Source: Sphingomonas yabuuchiae
GTDB lineage: Bacteria; Pseudomonadota; Alphaproteobacteria; Sphingomonadales; Sphingomonadaceae
Direction of reading: 5' to 3'
Length of the DNA: 64,000 nucleotides
NCBI RefSeq assembly: GCF_001477495.1
Contig: NZ_LDTF01000004.1
Coordinates: forward strand, 62,001 to 126,000
This document shows, piece after piece, positions 8,970 to 17,185 of this stretch. The notes under the pieces are model-generated. The model searched no databases and was not told where the DNA came from. It saw only the letters and a program-made list of their open reading frames with translations. How positions within the stretch are numbered: position 1 is the stretch's first letter; the number at the start of each line of letters is the position of its first letter. A program made the translations under genes and the position numbers.

Positions 8970-9982
8970 TGCTGCCGCCCGACCACCCGCCCGTCCCGCG
9001 TCCGAAGATCGGCGTGCTGCTGATGAATCTGGGAACCCCGGATGCGCCCGATCCGAAATCGGTGAAGCGCTATCTGCGCGAATTCCTGTCGGATCGTCGG
9101 GTCATCGAGATTCCGGCCCTGTTGTGGCAGCCGATCCTGCGCGGGATCATCCTGAATACCCGACCGAAAAAGTCCGCCCATGCCTATTCGCTGGTGTGGC
9201 GCGACGACGGCTCTCCGCTGGCGGCGATCACGCGCGCGCAGGCGGTCGCGCTGAAGGATGCGTTCGGGCCGGGCGTGATGGTCGACTGGGCGATGCGCTA
9301 TGGCCGCCCCGCCATCGCCGATCAGGTCAAGGCGATGAAGGACGCCGGGTGCGAGCGTATCCTGCTCGCGCCGCTCTATCCGCAATATTGTGCGGCGACG
9401 ACCGCCACCGCCAATGATCGGGCCTTCGCGCATCTGGCGACGCTGCGCTGGCAACCCGCCATCCGCACCCTGCCGCCCTATTATGACGATGCACTCTATA
9501 TCGATGCGCTGAAACAGCAGTTGGAGGCGCAGCTCGCCACGCTGGATTTCGAGCCGGAGGCCGTCGTCGCCAGTTTCCACGGGATGCCGCAGCGGACGCT
9601 GGAGCTGGGCGATCCCTATCATTGCCATTGCCGCAAGACCGCGCGGCTGCTGGCCGAGGCGATGAAGGACACGCTGGCGGGCCGCGAGTTGCTGGTCGCG
9701 TTCCAGTCGCGATTCGGCCGTGCCAAATGGCTGGAGCCCGCGACCGACACGGTACTCGAATCGCTGCCGGGGCGTGGCATCCGCAAGGTCGCGATCCTGG
9801 CGCCGGGCTTCTCGGCCGACTGTATCGAGACGCTGGAAGAACTGGCGATTCGCGGTCGTGAAAGTTTCGAAGGCGCGGGCGGTACCCATTTCGCCTATCT
9901 TCCATGCCTTAACGACAGTGACGTCGGTGTCGCGATGCTACGCGGATTGATCGAACGCGAACTTCAGGGCTGGTTGCCGTAG
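8969..9982 (+). CDS. hemH: ferrochelatase
   Basis: HemH inserts Fe2+ into protoporphyrin IX in the last step of haem synthesis. The 337-residue protein carries VLLMNLGTPDAPDPKSVKRY at the N-terminus, ILLAPLYPQYCAATTA near residue 130, the catalytic-histidine motif SFHGMPQRTLELGDPYHCHC near residue 195 and the C-terminal PGFSADCIETLEEL signature. All are typical of the family at full length. The start codon shares one base with the upstream stop (TGATG), so translation is probably coupled to the molybdenum enzyme, although no functional link is obvious. Confidence 0.96.
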   Translation: MLPPDHPPVPRPKIGVLLMNLGTPDAPDPKSVKRYLREFLSDRRVIEIPALLWQPILRGIILNTRPKKSAHAYSLVWRDDGSPLAAITRAQAVALKDAFGPGVMVDWAMRYGRPAIADQVKAMKDAGCERILLAPLYPQYCAATTATANDRAFAHLATLRWQPAIRTLPPYYDDALYIDALKQQLEAQLATLDFEPEAVVASFHGMPQRTLELGDPYHCHCRKTARLLAEAMKDTLAGRELLVAFQSRFGRAKWLEPATDTVLESLPGRGIRKVAILAPGFSADCIETLEELAIRGRESFEGAGGTHFAYLPCLNDSDVGVAMLRGLIERELQGWLP

Positions 9983-9994
9983 CGTAATATTACG
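9983..9994. promoter_or_regulatory. 12-bp perfect palindrome after hemH
   Basis: CGTAATATTACG begins at the base after the hemH stop codon and lies 73 bp upstream of phaB. It is AT-rich in a GC-rich context and could be a protein-binding site for phaB control or a weak hairpin. Nothing links it to a named regulator. Confidence 0.25.
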
Positions 9995-10066
9995 TTTCAC
10001 CCGGTGTTCGCCATTGCAGACGGCGCATGCCCCTTTTAAGCCACAATCTCATTTGGGAGAGGTTGA

Positions 10067-10789
10067 ATGGCACGGGTCGCGATTGTGACGGGTGGTACGC
10101 GCGGTATCGGCGAGGCGATCAGCCTGGCCCTGAAGGAGGCGGGCGTAACCGTCGCCGCCAATTATGCGGGCAATGACGAGCGCGCGCGCGAGTTTTCGGA
10201 GCGGACCGGGATCAAGGCCTATAAGTGGGACGTCGCCGACTATGACGCCGTGCAGGCCGGTGTCGCACAGGTCGCCGAGGAACTCGGCCCCGTCGACATC
10301 GTCGTCAACAATGCGGGCATCACCCGCGACGGCACGCTGCTGAAGATGACCTACCAGATGTGGAAGGAGGTCATGGACACCAATCTGGGCGGTTGCTTCA
10401 ACATGGCTAAGGCGGTGTTCCCCGGCATGCGTGAGCGCAAATGGGGCCGGATCGTCAATATCGGCTCGATCAACGGCCAGGCCGGTCAATATGGCCAGGT
10501 CAACTATGCCGCCGCCAAGTCGGGCATCCATGGCTTCACCAAGGCGCTGGCGCAGGAAGGCGCACGTGTCGGCGTGACCGTGAACGCGATCGCGCCGGGC
10601 TATATCGACACCGACATGGTCGCCGCCGTCCCCGCCGACGTGCTGGAGAAGATCGTCGCCAAGATCCCGGTCGGCCGCCTGGGCCAGGCGCATGAGATCG
10701 CGCGCGGCGTCGCCTTCCTCTGCTCGGACGAAGCGGGCTTCGTCACCGGCTCGACCCTGTCGATCAACGGCGGTCAGCACATGTATTGA
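10067..10789 (+). CDS. phaB: acetoacetyl-CoA reductase (PhaB-type SDR)
   Basis: This 240-residue short-chain dehydrogenase reduces acetoacetyl-CoA to (R)-3-hydroxybutyryl-CoA with NADPH for polyhydroxyalkanoate synthesis. It shows the cofactor motif TGGTRGIG at residues 8-15, the NNAG motif, the catalytic Ser in NIGSINGQAGQYGQ, YAAAKSG with catalytic Tyr/Lys, and PGYIDTDMV. The GQAGQYGQVNYAAAK stretch is characteristic of PhaB rather than FabG. GGGAGAGG lies 5 nt upstream of the ATG. No phaA or phaC gene is in the window, so it stands alone here. Confidence 0.93.
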   Translation: MARVAIVTGGTRGIGEAISLALKEAGVTVAANYAGNDERAREFSERTGIKAYKWDVADYDAVQAGVAQVAEELGPVDIVVNNAGITRDGTLLKMTYQMWKEVMDTNLGGCFNMAKAVFPGMRERKWGRIVNIGSINGQAGQYGQVNYAAAKSGIHGFTKALAQEGARVGVTVNAIAPGYIDTDMVAAVPADVLEKIVAKIPVGRLGQAHEIARGVAFLCSDEAGFVTGSTLSINGGQHMY

Positions 10790-10799
10790 GGAACGCAAA

Positions 10800-10830
10800 A
10801 ACGCCGACCTCCGGTGGGGAGATCGGCGTT
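10800..10830 (-). terminator. bidirectional terminator between phaB and the glycine-zipper gene
   Basis: AACGCCGA and CTCC pair with GGAG and TCGGCGTT around a short loop. On the minus strand the stem is followed by five T residues, so it best serves the glycine-zipper gene. On the plus strand it lies 10 bp after phaB but has a weak T tract. Confidence 0.8.
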
Positions 10831-10901
10831 CCGTCCTCGATACGCTACGCGAGAAAACTGGGGCGGGTGGGGCAGATACAGGCTCCGCCCGCCCTAACCG
10901 T

Positions 10902-11240
10902 TTAGCGGCAATAGCCCGGACGGCCCGACCGCTCGATCGCCCGGCCCGCCAGCGCGCCGGCACCGCCGCCGATCAGCGTGCCCAGCGTGCGATCGCCCTG
11001 GGTGTCGATGGTCCGGCCCAGCAGGCCGCCCGCCACCGCACCGACGATGGTGCCGGTCGTGCCCGAGCGGCGGCACTTGCTCGCCTGATACTCGGCACGC
11101 GCGCCGTCGTCGTAACCGCGATAATAGCGATCCGAATGATGGGCCCGGCGATAGCGGTGCGCATCCGCGGCGGTCGCGGGCAGCACGGCGCCACCGATCA
11201 TCGCCATTGCGGTCGCCGCCAGGGTCAGGGTCTTCATCAT
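10902..11240 (-). CDS. glycine-zipper 2TM-domain exported protein
   Basis: This is a 112-residue protein with a signal peptide (MMKTLTLAATAMAMIGGAVLP, probable cleavage after ATA near residue 25). A His/Tyr/Arg-rich linker with RYRRAHHSDRYYRGYDD follows, then the glycine-zipper segment GTIVGAVAGGLLG...LGTLIGGGAGALAG, which can form a membrane hairpin. Two cysteines (in SKCRRS and GYCR) may form a disulfide. GGGAG lies 7 nt before the first of two adjacent ATG codons. Such proteins are usually cell-envelope stress or outer-membrane proteins of unknown role. Confidence 0.82.
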   Translation of the reverse strand: MMKTLTLAATAMAMIGGAVLPATAADAHRYRRAHHSDRYYRGYDDGARAEYQASKCRRSGTTGTIVGAVAGGLLGRTIDTQGDRTLGTLIGGGAGALAGRAIERSGRPGYCR

Positions 11241-11418
11241 GGTCTCACTCCCGAAACTCGTGTCGATCGACGGTCCCATCCGTCGTCGTTGCACCGCTTC
11301 TGGCCGATTCGCGTTGAGCGCTTCCTGAATGTCGTCGTTATCCGCCGTTCATGCAGATGCGGGACGATGGTCTCGGTCGAGGGGCTGTCGTGCTGCGTCG
11401 CAAGGCGTATGAGGCGGC

Positions 11419-12429
11419 ATGCGTATTCTGCTCTCCTGCCTGTTGATATTGGCGCTGGTGCCGGGATGGACGGGCGAGCAGCGGCTGGCGCTGTTCGAGG
11501 GGGCGGCGCAGATGGATGCGCGCCGGGTCGATCTCGATCCGCACGATCCGTCGCGGCGCAAACTGGGCGCGCTGACCTATCTGGGCGGCATCGTCCTGAC
11601 GAGCCGGTCGCCCGCCTTTGGCGGCTATTCCTCGCTGGCGGTGTCGGGCGATCGTTTTCTGCTGCTGAGCGACGGCGGCAATGTCGTGCGCTTTCGCATG
11701 GGGGCGGATTGGGCGCCGCACGACCTGCATTTCTCCAACCTGCCCGCCGGCCCCGCCACGGGATGGATGAAGCAGGACCGCGACAGCGAATCGCTGGCGG
11801 TCGACCCGAATACGGGGCAGCTCTGGGTCGGGTTCGAGCGGTTCAACCAGATCTGGCGCTATGCGCCCGGCTTCGCGCGGGCCGAGGGCTATATCGCGCC
11901 GCATGAGATGAAGAACTGGCCCAAAAATGGCGGGGCCGAATCGCTGGCGCGGATGCCCGATGGGCGATTCGTGACCATTTCCGAAGAAGCGAAGGTCCGG
12001 CGCCAATTCTGGCGCGGCGGCGAGGCATCGCGTCGCGACAGCCGCCAGGCGCTGATCTTTCCGGGCGATCCGCTCAAGGGTCATGCTCGGCGCTTCGCCT
12101 ATCGCGTGTCGCCGGACCATGATGTCGCCGATGCGGCGGCGCTGCCGGACGGATCGCTGGTCATCGTCGAGCGGCGTTTCCGGCTGCCCTTCCGCTTCTC
12201 CAATCGGATCATGCTGGTTCCCGCCGCGCAGATCGCGCCGGGGCGGGTGGCACAGGCGCGATTGCTCGCCGAACTCGATTCGCCGCTGATCCACGACAAT
12301 TTCGAAGGGGTGGCCGTGACGCAGGAGGCGGGGGCGACGATCCTGTGGCTGGTGTCGGACGACAACCAGCTGTTTCTGCAGAAGAGCTATCTGCTCAAGT
12401 TCCGGCTGGAGCGCGCAGCCGTTCGCTGA
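11419..12429 (+). CDS. secreted esterase-like / phytase-like domain protein
   Basis: The 336-residue protein begins with a signal peptide (MRILLSCLLILALVPGWTG). It then matches the 'esterase-like activity of phytase' beta-propeller family, with the segments GGYSSLAVSGDRFLLLSDGG, DSESLAVDPNTGQLWVGFER, GGAESLARMPDGRFVTISE and DNFEGVAV. Members are periplasmic or extracellular and their true substrate is mostly unknown. It is monocistronic, followed by an inverted repeat of family B. Confidence 0.82.
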   Translation: MRILLSCLLILALVPGWTGEQRLALFEGAAQMDARRVDLDPHDPSRRKLGALTYLGGIVLTSRSPAFGGYSSLAVSGDRFLLLSDGGNVVRFRMGADWAPHDLHFSNLPAGPATGWMKQDRDSESLAVDPNTGQLWVGFERFNQIWRYAPGFARAEGYIAPHEMKNWPKNGGAESLARMPDGRFVTISEEAKVRRQFWRGGEASRRDSRQALIFPGDPLKGHARRFAYRVSPDHDVADAAALPDGSLVIVERRFRLPFRFSNRIMLVPAAQIAPGRVAQARLLAELDSPLIHDNFEGVAVTQEAGATILWLVSDDNQLFLQKSYLLKFRLERAAVR

Positions 12430-12440
12430 GGGGCGTGGCG

Positions 12441-12528
12441 TGGCCTTCGACTTCGCTCAGGCTGAACGGCATTTGGTATTTGCGATCTACTCCCTCGCTC
12501 CGTTCAGCCTGAGCGAAGTCGAAGGCCA
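12441..12528. repeat. long inverted repeat, family B copy 1
   Basis: Two perfect 29-bp arms at 12441-12469 and 12500-12528 are separated by 30 nt. The arm core is CTTCGACTTCGCTCAGGCTG. The same arms with the same 30-nt spacing occur at 60374-60457, and single arms occur at 39466 and 49097. It lies between converging genes (the phytase-like protein and rpmB). Confidence 0.85.
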
Positions 12529-12560
12529 AGAGACACCACCCAAAACCACAACGACGAAAA

Positions 12561-12584
12561 CCCGCCGCTCCGGGGAGCGGCGGG
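12561..12584 (-). terminator. rho-independent terminator of rpmB
   Basis: CCCGCCGCTCC pairs with GGAGCGGCGGG, which is an 11-bp perfect stem with a 2-nt loop. On the minus strand it is followed by TTTTCG. It lies 30 bp beyond the rpmB stop. Confidence 0.85.
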
Positions 12585-12613
12585 CTTCAACCCGTCAACC
12601 GACGCGTCGCTGA

Positions 12614-12922
12614 TTAAGCGGCGGCGGCTTCGGTCTTGGCGGCGGCCAGCTTCTTCACGACGTCGCGCTTCAGGCGACGCACGCGCAGCGAGAGCTGATC
12701 GTCCGAGGTCTTGACCAGCCAGTTGTCCAGGCCGCCATTATGCTCGACCGAGCGCAGGCCGTGGGTCGAAACGCGAAGACGGACGCTCTTCTCGAGCGAG
12801 TCCGAAATCAGCGTGACGTTCTGCAGGTTCGGCAGGAACGTACGCTTGGTCTTGTTGTTGGCGTGGGAAACGTTGTTACCCACCTGCCGGCCCTTGCCGG
12901 TCAGCTCGCAAATGCGCGACAT
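12614..12922 (-). CDS. rpmB: 50S ribosomal protein L28
   Basis: This 102-residue protein has the L28 signature [27 protein letters not shown] followed by FLPNLQ and the basic middle section. The alphaproteobacterial type is longer than the E. coli protein, with an alanine/lysine-rich tail ([10 protein letters not shown]). It belongs to the large ribosomal subunit. It is transcribed alone and has its own terminator. Confidence 0.97.
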   Translation of the reverse strand: MSRICELTGKGRQVGNNVSHANNKTKRTFLPNLQNVTLISDSLEKSVRLRVSTHGLRSVEHNGGLDNWLVKTSDDQLSLRVRRLKRDVVKKLAAAKTEAAAA

Positions 12923-13106
12923 GATCGTTATCCTGGTTTCAGGCAGTGCCCGGAAAGGCCGCGCCGATACCCCGTCCGGGGGGTGGCGTCAACCGATTCC
13001 CCACAATCGGCCCTGCAATTCGCGCCGATCCCGCATGCCGATCGCGGGTGCAACTGCGCCACGTCGGCTGCGTTGTTACGGCAACGAACCTTTGGGAGCC
13101 AGGATC

Positions 13107-13319
13107 ATGCGCGCTTTTCTCGTTCTGTTGGGCATCGTCCTTCTGCTGGCCGCCGGTGCCATGGCGATGGGCTGGATCAGCATCGACCAGACCCGCCCTG
13201 CCGTCGTCCAGGCACCCAGCTTCCGCGCCGAAGGGCCAAAGGTGTCGGTCGGCACGACCCAGAAGACGGTCGAGGTGCCGACCGTGCGCGTCGAAAAGCC
13301 CGCCGACAACGCCCAGTAA
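13107..13319 (+). CDS. small single-TM protein, unknown function
   Basis: This 70-residue protein has one N-terminal hydrophobic segment (FLVLLGIVLLLAAGAMAMGWI, residues 4-24) that acts as a signal anchor, followed by a polar tail rich in Val/Pro/Lys (KVSVGTTQKTVEVPTVRVEKP). GGGAGCCAGG precedes the ATG. It is 51 bp upstream of tadA on the same strand and probably co-transcribed. I do not recognise the family; similar short membrane-anchored proteins are common in sphingomonads. Confidence 0.75.
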   Translation: MRAFLVLLGIVLLLAAGAMAMGWISIDQTRPAVVQAPSFRAEGPKVSVGTTQKTVEVPTVRVEKPADNAQ

Positions 13320-13370
13320 GCTCTCTTGCGCGCTCTTGCCCGGATGACGGGCGCGGGGCAGGAGGGGGCG

Positions 13371-13820
13371 ATGTTTCCGCTCCCCGCCCCGATGCGTGCC
13401 GCGCTCGATGCCGCCATCCAGGCGGGGCAGGCGGGCGAGGTGCCGGTCGGCGCGGTGGTGGTGCAGGGCGGCGCGATCATCGCGACCGGCGCCAACGCGC
13501 CCCGCCGCCTGCACGACCCGACCGCGCATGCCGAAATCCAGGCGATTCGCGCCGCCGCCATGGTGCTGGGCCGCGACCGGCTGGAGGATTGCGACCTGTG
13601 GGTGACGCTGGAGCCCTGCGCCATGTGCGCGGGCGCGATCGCTCATGCCCGAATCGCCCGGCTCTATTACGCTGCCAGCGACCCCAAGGGCGGCGCGGTG
13701 GAGCATGGCCCACGGTTCTTCGGCCAGCCGACCTGTCACCACCGGCCGGAGGTTTATGCCGGGATGGGCGAGGCCGAGGCGGCAGACCTGCTCCGGGACT
13801 TCTTCGCGGCCCGGCGATAG
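13371..13820 (+). CDS. tadA: tRNA-specific adenosine deaminase
   Basis: TadA converts A34 of tRNA-Arg(ACG) to inosine. The 149-residue protein has the zinc deaminase motifs HAEIQAIR (H53, catalytic E55) and PCAMCAGAI (C83, C86), plus VPVGAVVV at the N-terminus. The ATG at 13371 is chosen because AGGAGGG lies 6 nt upstream; starts further up add 15 unsupported residues. Other small nucleoside deaminases share these motifs, but the ARIARLYYAASDPKGGAV context fits TadA best. Confidence 0.92.
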   Translation: MFPLPAPMRAALDAAIQAGQAGEVPVGAVVVQGGAIIATGANAPRRLHDPTAHAEIQAIRAAAMVLGRDRLEDCDLWVTLEPCAMCAGAIAHARIARLYYAASDPKGGAVEHGPRFFGQPTCHHRPEVYAGMGEAEAADLLRDFFAARR

Positions 13821-13827
13821 GGCGGCC

Positions 13828-14034
13828 TCAGGGGCCCCTTCGCTTGTAGAAGAGGCGCGCCAGCGCCGTGACCACAAGACTGCTTGCACCACCGACGATG
13901 GCCGCACGGAGCGACGAATGGGGTGCGATGTTCCACGAATTTAATATCAGAAGCGAGACGAAGACGAGTATCCCGGTCAGCAAGGCCGTGATCCGCAAGG
14001 GAGCCCGAGCATTCTTGTCCGGTCCTTGCTCCAT
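13828..14034 (-). CDS. small two-TM membrane protein, unknown function
   Basis: The 68-residue frame predicts a short basic N-terminus (MEQGPDKNARAPLR) and two hydrophobic helices (ITALLTGILVFVSLLIL and AAIVGGASSLVVTALARLF), ending in KRRGP. The helix-turn-helix hairpin and charged ends look like a genuine inner-membrane protein. The ribosome site is weak (AAGGCAGG about 9 nt upstream). It converges with tadA, leaving 7 bp between stops. No family is recognised. Confidence 0.55.
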   Translation of the reverse strand: MEQGPDKNARAPLRITALLTGILVFVSLLILNSWNIAPHSSLRAAIVGGASSLVVTALARLFYKRRGP

Positions 14035-14124
14035 GCCGATCGCCTGCCTTGTCCTGAAGGGGGTTTCTCCGTGGACCAGTAAAGCTGGCCCGCCATGACG
14101 GGCGCATGACGGCAGGATGACGTG

Positions 14125-14160
14125 AAAGGGGCCCGGACGGTATCCCGCCCGAGCCCCTTT
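14125..14160 (-). terminator. terminator after the OmpA-family gene
   Basis: AAAGGGGC and GCCCCTTT form the base of a stem extended by GGGCGGG/CCGTCC pairing around a short loop. It lies 27 bp past the stop of the OmpA-family gene and is GC-rich, with a weak T tract on the minus strand. Confidence 0.7.
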
Positions 14161-14186
14161 CCCATATTCGCGAATCGCGAGAGCGA

Positions 14187-14864
14187 TCAGCGCAGATCGC
14201 CCTCGCGGATCGGCACGATCTTGATCTCGACGCGGCGATTGGCGGCGCGGCCTTCCTCGGTGTCGTTCGACGCGATCGGCTGCGACTTGCCGAAGCCGCG
14301 CGTGCCGATGCGGGCGGGCTGCACGCCGCGCGACGCCAGATAGTCGGCGACCGACGTCGCACGCTGCTCGGACAGGCGCTGGTTGTATTCCGCGCTGCCG
14401 GTCGAATCGGTGTGGCCGTACACGTCGATATAGGTCTGCTTGTACTGCGACAGGATGTCGGCAACCTGGTCCAGCGTCTGGCGGAACTGCGGCTGCACCT
14501 GCGACGAGTTGTACGCGAAGGTGATGCCCGAGGGCAGGTTCAGCAGCAGGTCGTCGCCCTGACGGACCACCTGCACGTCGGTGCCCGCGGTGCGGGCGCG
14601 CAGGTCGCGCTCCTGCTTGTCCATATAGGCACCGATGCCGGCCCCGGCGAGGCCGCCAATGCCTGCGCCCAGGATCTTCTCGGTCCGGTCGCGACGACCG
14701 CCGACCAGATCGCCCAGCAGATAGCCGCCGACGGCGCCGCCGATGCCGCCGATCGCGGCCTTGGACAGGCGCTGCTGGCCCGTCTCAGGGTCGGTGGTGC
14801 AGGCCGAGGTGGCGACAAGGGCGGACAGCGCGGCGGCGGTCAGGAACTTGGGCAGCAGTCGCAT
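14187..14864 (-). CDS. OmpA-family protein with glycine zipper (YiaD-like)
   Basis: This is a protein of about 225 residues. An N-terminal signal sequence ends near TSACTTDPETG, which is a possible lipoprotein cysteine with an imperfect lipobox. A glycine-zipper membrane segment follows (IGGIGGAVGGYLLG...GAGIGGLAGAGIG), then a C-terminal OmpA peptidoglycan-binding domain (YGHTDSTGSAEYNQRLSEQRA, RGFGKSQPIASNDTEEGRAANRRVEI). The order matches E. coli YiaD. It ties the outer membrane to peptidoglycan. AAGGA sits 8 nt before the ATG at 14864; an ATG two codons upstream is too close to it. Confidence 0.92.
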   Translation of the reverse strand: MRLLPKFLTAAALSALVATSACTTDPETGQQRLSKAAIGGIGGAVGGYLLGDLVGGRRDRTEKILGAGIGGLAGAGIGAYMDKQERDLRARTAGTDVQVVRQGDDLLLNLPSGITFAYNSSQVQPQFRQTLDQVADILSQYKQTYIDVYGHTDSTGSAEYNQRLSEQRATSVADYLASRGVQPARIGTRGFGKSQPIASNDTEEGRAANRRVEIKIVPIREGDLR

Positions 14865-15008
14865 AAACATGATCCTTGTTAGTTTCGGACGGCGTCTCAA
14901 CCCCCGGAACGCCGCGTCGGACCGACTTGTTCCGCAGGTGAACTGAACGGAACATGACGACGGGAGTTGTCGAAGCCCTGTCCGGCCCGCTATGAGCACC
15001 TCACAACG

Positions 15009-16310
15009 ATGGCAACGCTGCCCCCCTTTCCGTGGATCGACGTCCTCATCATTCTCGCGCTCGTCGCGTTGAATGGCGCATTCGCGATGAGCGAGCTGGC
15101 GATCGTGTCGTCCCGTCGCGCCCGGTTGGAAGCGATGGCGCGTAGCGGTCGCAAGGGGGCGCAGGCCGCGCTGACCCTGGCCGCCGATCCGGGCAAGTTC
15201 CTGTCGACCGTCCAGATCGGCATCACCCTGACCGGTATCATCGCGGGCGCCTATTCGGGTGCCAGCCTGGGCACGCCGACCGCCGCCCGGTTGCAGGCGC
15301 TGGGCGTGTCGCCTTCGACCGCCGCAACGCTGGGTTTCGCGCTGGTCATCGGCCTGACGACCTATGCCTCGCTGATCCTGGGCGAGTTGGTGCCCAAGCA
15401 ATTCGCGCTGCGCAAGCCGGAGCCGATCGCGGCCTTCGTCGCCGTACCCATGCGCTGGCTGGCGGTGGGCACCGCGCCGATCGTCTGGGTGCTCGATTCG
15501 ACCAGCGGGGTGATCTTCAAGCTGTTGGGCCTGAACCGCGACAATGAGGATCAGGTGACCGCCGAGGAGCTGCACCTGATCGTGGCCGAGGCGTCCAAGT
15601 CCGGCGTGATCGAGGAGCATGAGCGCTCGATCATCTCGGGCGTGGTGCGGCTGGCCGACCGGCCGGTGCGCGAGGTGATGACGCCGCGCACCGAGATCGA
15701 CTGGCTGGACTGTACGCTGGACGATGCCGCGATCCGTGCCAAGCTGCTGGAAAGCCCGCGCACCCGCCTGCCGGTGGGGGAGGGCTCGATCGACGCGGTG
15801 GTCGGCGTCGTGCAGGCGCGCGACATCGCCATGGCGCTGTTCCGGGGCGAGCCGCTGGACCTGAAGCACCTGATGCGCAAGGCCCCCGTCGTGATCGACC
15901 GGATCGATGCGATGGACGTGCTGCTGGCGCTGCGCCAGGCCGAGGTGCCGATGGCGTTGATCCACGATGAGTACGGCCATTTCGAGGGGATCGTGACCCC
16001 GTCCGACCTGCTGGCCGCGATTGCGGGCGAGTTCGCGTCCGACGCCGATCCGGGCGAGGCCCCCTCGGTGGTCGAGCGCGACGACGGCTCGCTGCTGGTG
16101 GCGGGCACCATGGCGGCGGATGCACTGGCCGACCGGCTGGGCATCGACCTGCCCGACGACCGCGATTACGCGACCGTAGCCGGGCTGGCGCTGGCCGTAT
16201 TCCGCCACTTGCCGGGCGAGGGCGAGAGCTTCGTCGAACAGGGCTGGCGCTTCGAGGTGGTCGATCTGGACGGCCGCCGGATCGACAAGCTGCTGGTCAG
16301 CGAGGCTTGA
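15009..16310 (+). CDS. CNNM-domain / CBS-pair membrane protein (hemolysin/CorC family)
   Basis: This 433-residue inner-membrane protein has an N-terminal DUF21/CNNM transmembrane domain (residues 1-190, with NGAFAMSELAIVSSRRARLEAM and LGELVPKQFALRKPE), a CBS pair (about 205-330, MTPRTEIDWLD and DEYGHFEGIVTPSDLL) and a C-terminal CorC_HlyC domain (about 345-433). The family is linked to Mg2+/Co2+ efflux; the name hemolysin is historical. ATG at 15009 begins just before the first TM helix. No strong ribosome site is visible. Confidence 0.9.
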   Translation: MATLPPFPWIDVLIILALVALNGAFAMSELAIVSSRRARLEAMARSGRKGAQAALTLAADPGKFLSTVQIGITLTGIIAGAYSGASLGTPTAARLQALGVSPSTAATLGFALVIGLTTYASLILGELVPKQFALRKPEPIAAFVAVPMRWLAVGTAPIVWVLDSTSGVIFKLLGLNRDNEDQVTAEELHLIVAEASKSGVIEEHERSIISGVVRLADRPVREVMTPRTEIDWLDCTLDDAAIRAKLLESPRTRLPVGEGSIDAVVGVVQARDIAMALFRGEPLDLKHLMRKAPVVIDRIDAMDVLLALRQAEVPMALIHDEYGHFEGIVTPSDLLAAIAGEFASDADPGEAPSVVERDDGSLLVAGTMAADALADRLGIDLPDDRDYATVAGLALAVFRHLPGEGESFVEQGWRFEVVDLDGRRIDKLLVSEA

Positions 16311-16361
16311 GGAACGCGACGCTCGGATAGCGGCCATTCGATAGGCCAGAGGTCTTATTCG

Positions 16362-16505
16362 ATGGGAAATGAAGACCCGTGGTTCGTCATCGTCTTGGGA
16401 CTGATCGCCGTTCTGTTTATCGCAATCGCGATTTTTATCCCGGTCAAGCTTGTCCAGATAGCCGCTCGGGACTGGCGTTCAGGTGGAAAGCGTAAAGACA
16501 GCTGA
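16362..16505 (+). CDS. 47-residue single-TM small protein
   Basis: A short frame opens with ATG at 16362 and encodes MGNEDPWF, then a strongly hydrophobic helix (VIVLGLIAVLFIAIAIFIPV), then a basic amphipathic tail ending RSGGKRKDS. AGAGG lies about 10 nt upstream. Its base composition is clearly more AT-rich than the flanking genes. The architecture (acidic outside, basic inside) is that of a small regulatory membrane protein. No family is recognised and expression is unproven. Confidence 0.5.
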   Translation: MGNEDPWFVIVLGLIAVLFIAIAIFIPVKLVQIAARDWRSGGKRKDS

Positions 16506-16593
16506 CGCCGAATAAGGCGGATCGAAAAAGTCCTGATGCTATTTTAGCAGCGCATTGGTTGTTTTCCATCTTCCTGGCCTTTGCTCGCGCCCG

Positions 16594-17151
16594 TTACGCC
16601 AGTCGGATATCCCCCGACCCTACGACCCGCGAAAACAAAGGGAAAATCTGTTCGATGGCAAAGCCGTGCAGTTCTGCCGAGCGCGAAGCGCAGGCATCTT
16701 CGGCGATAACGACGTCATAGGACAGTTCCCACGCCGAACGTGCGGTCGATTCGACGCCCATATTGGTCGAGATGCCCGCGATCACCACCGTTCGCACCCC
16801 GCGCCGCCGCAATTGCAGGTCCAGGTCGGTGCCGGTGAAGGCCCCCCAATGATGCTTCAGCACGACGATGTCGCCGGGCTGGCGCAGGTCGGGGACCAGT
16901 TCGCTGAATGCGGGCGGCGTGCCCTCGGGCGGCAGGCTGGGGCGGTCGGCGTTGAGGCTGGGCAGCGTCTCGGGCGTGAAGCCGACATGGACCAGCACGA
17001 CCGGCGCACCCGCCTCGCGGAAGCGGGTGGCGAGCGTCTTGGCGGTCGCCACCACCTCGTCGCCGGATCGCGGACCGCCCGCATGCGGTACGATGCCCTG
17101 TTGCAGATCGATGAGGATGAGGGCGGTGGTGCCGGGATCGAGCGTGGTCAT
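16594..17151 (-). CDS. isochorismatase-like hydrolase, YecD type, lacking the nucleophilic cysteine
   Basis: This 185-residue cysteine-hydrolase fold protein has ALILIDLQQGI (catalytic-type D15), VVLKHHWGAFTGTDL (K99) and AGISTNMGVESTARSAWEL. In most isochorismatase/nicotinamidase enzymes the last motif carries the catalytic cysteine (TNxCVE); here the position is G132. As I recall, E. coli YecD has the same STNxGVESTAR form, so the change is probably a subfamily trait rather than damage. The true reaction is unknown. It lies 34 bp downstream of the helix-hairpin-helix gene. Confidence 0.85.
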   Translation of the reverse strand: MTTLDPGTTALILIDLQQGIVPHAGGPRSGDEVVATAKTLATRFREAGAPVVLVHVGFTPETLPSLNADRPSLPPEGTPPAFSELVPDLRQPGDIVVLKHHWGAFTGTDLDLQLRRRGVRTVVIAGISTNMGVESTARSAWELSYDVVIAEDACASRSAELHGFAIEQIFPLFSRVVGSGDIRLA

Positions 17152-17185
17152 CGCGCCTCAACCGGTGGACGCTCGGGGCGTTCCG

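Noticed and set aside
10067..10789. Calling the SDR gene FabG
   Set aside because: The GQAGQYGQVNYAAAK region and the NNAGITRDGTLLKM segment fit PhaB better. A FabG activity cannot be fully excluded from the sequence alone.
14865..16337. Upstream extension of the OmpA-family frame to 716 codons
   Set aside because: The frame runs on through the antisense of the CNNM gene. The ribosome site and signal peptide place the true start at 14864.
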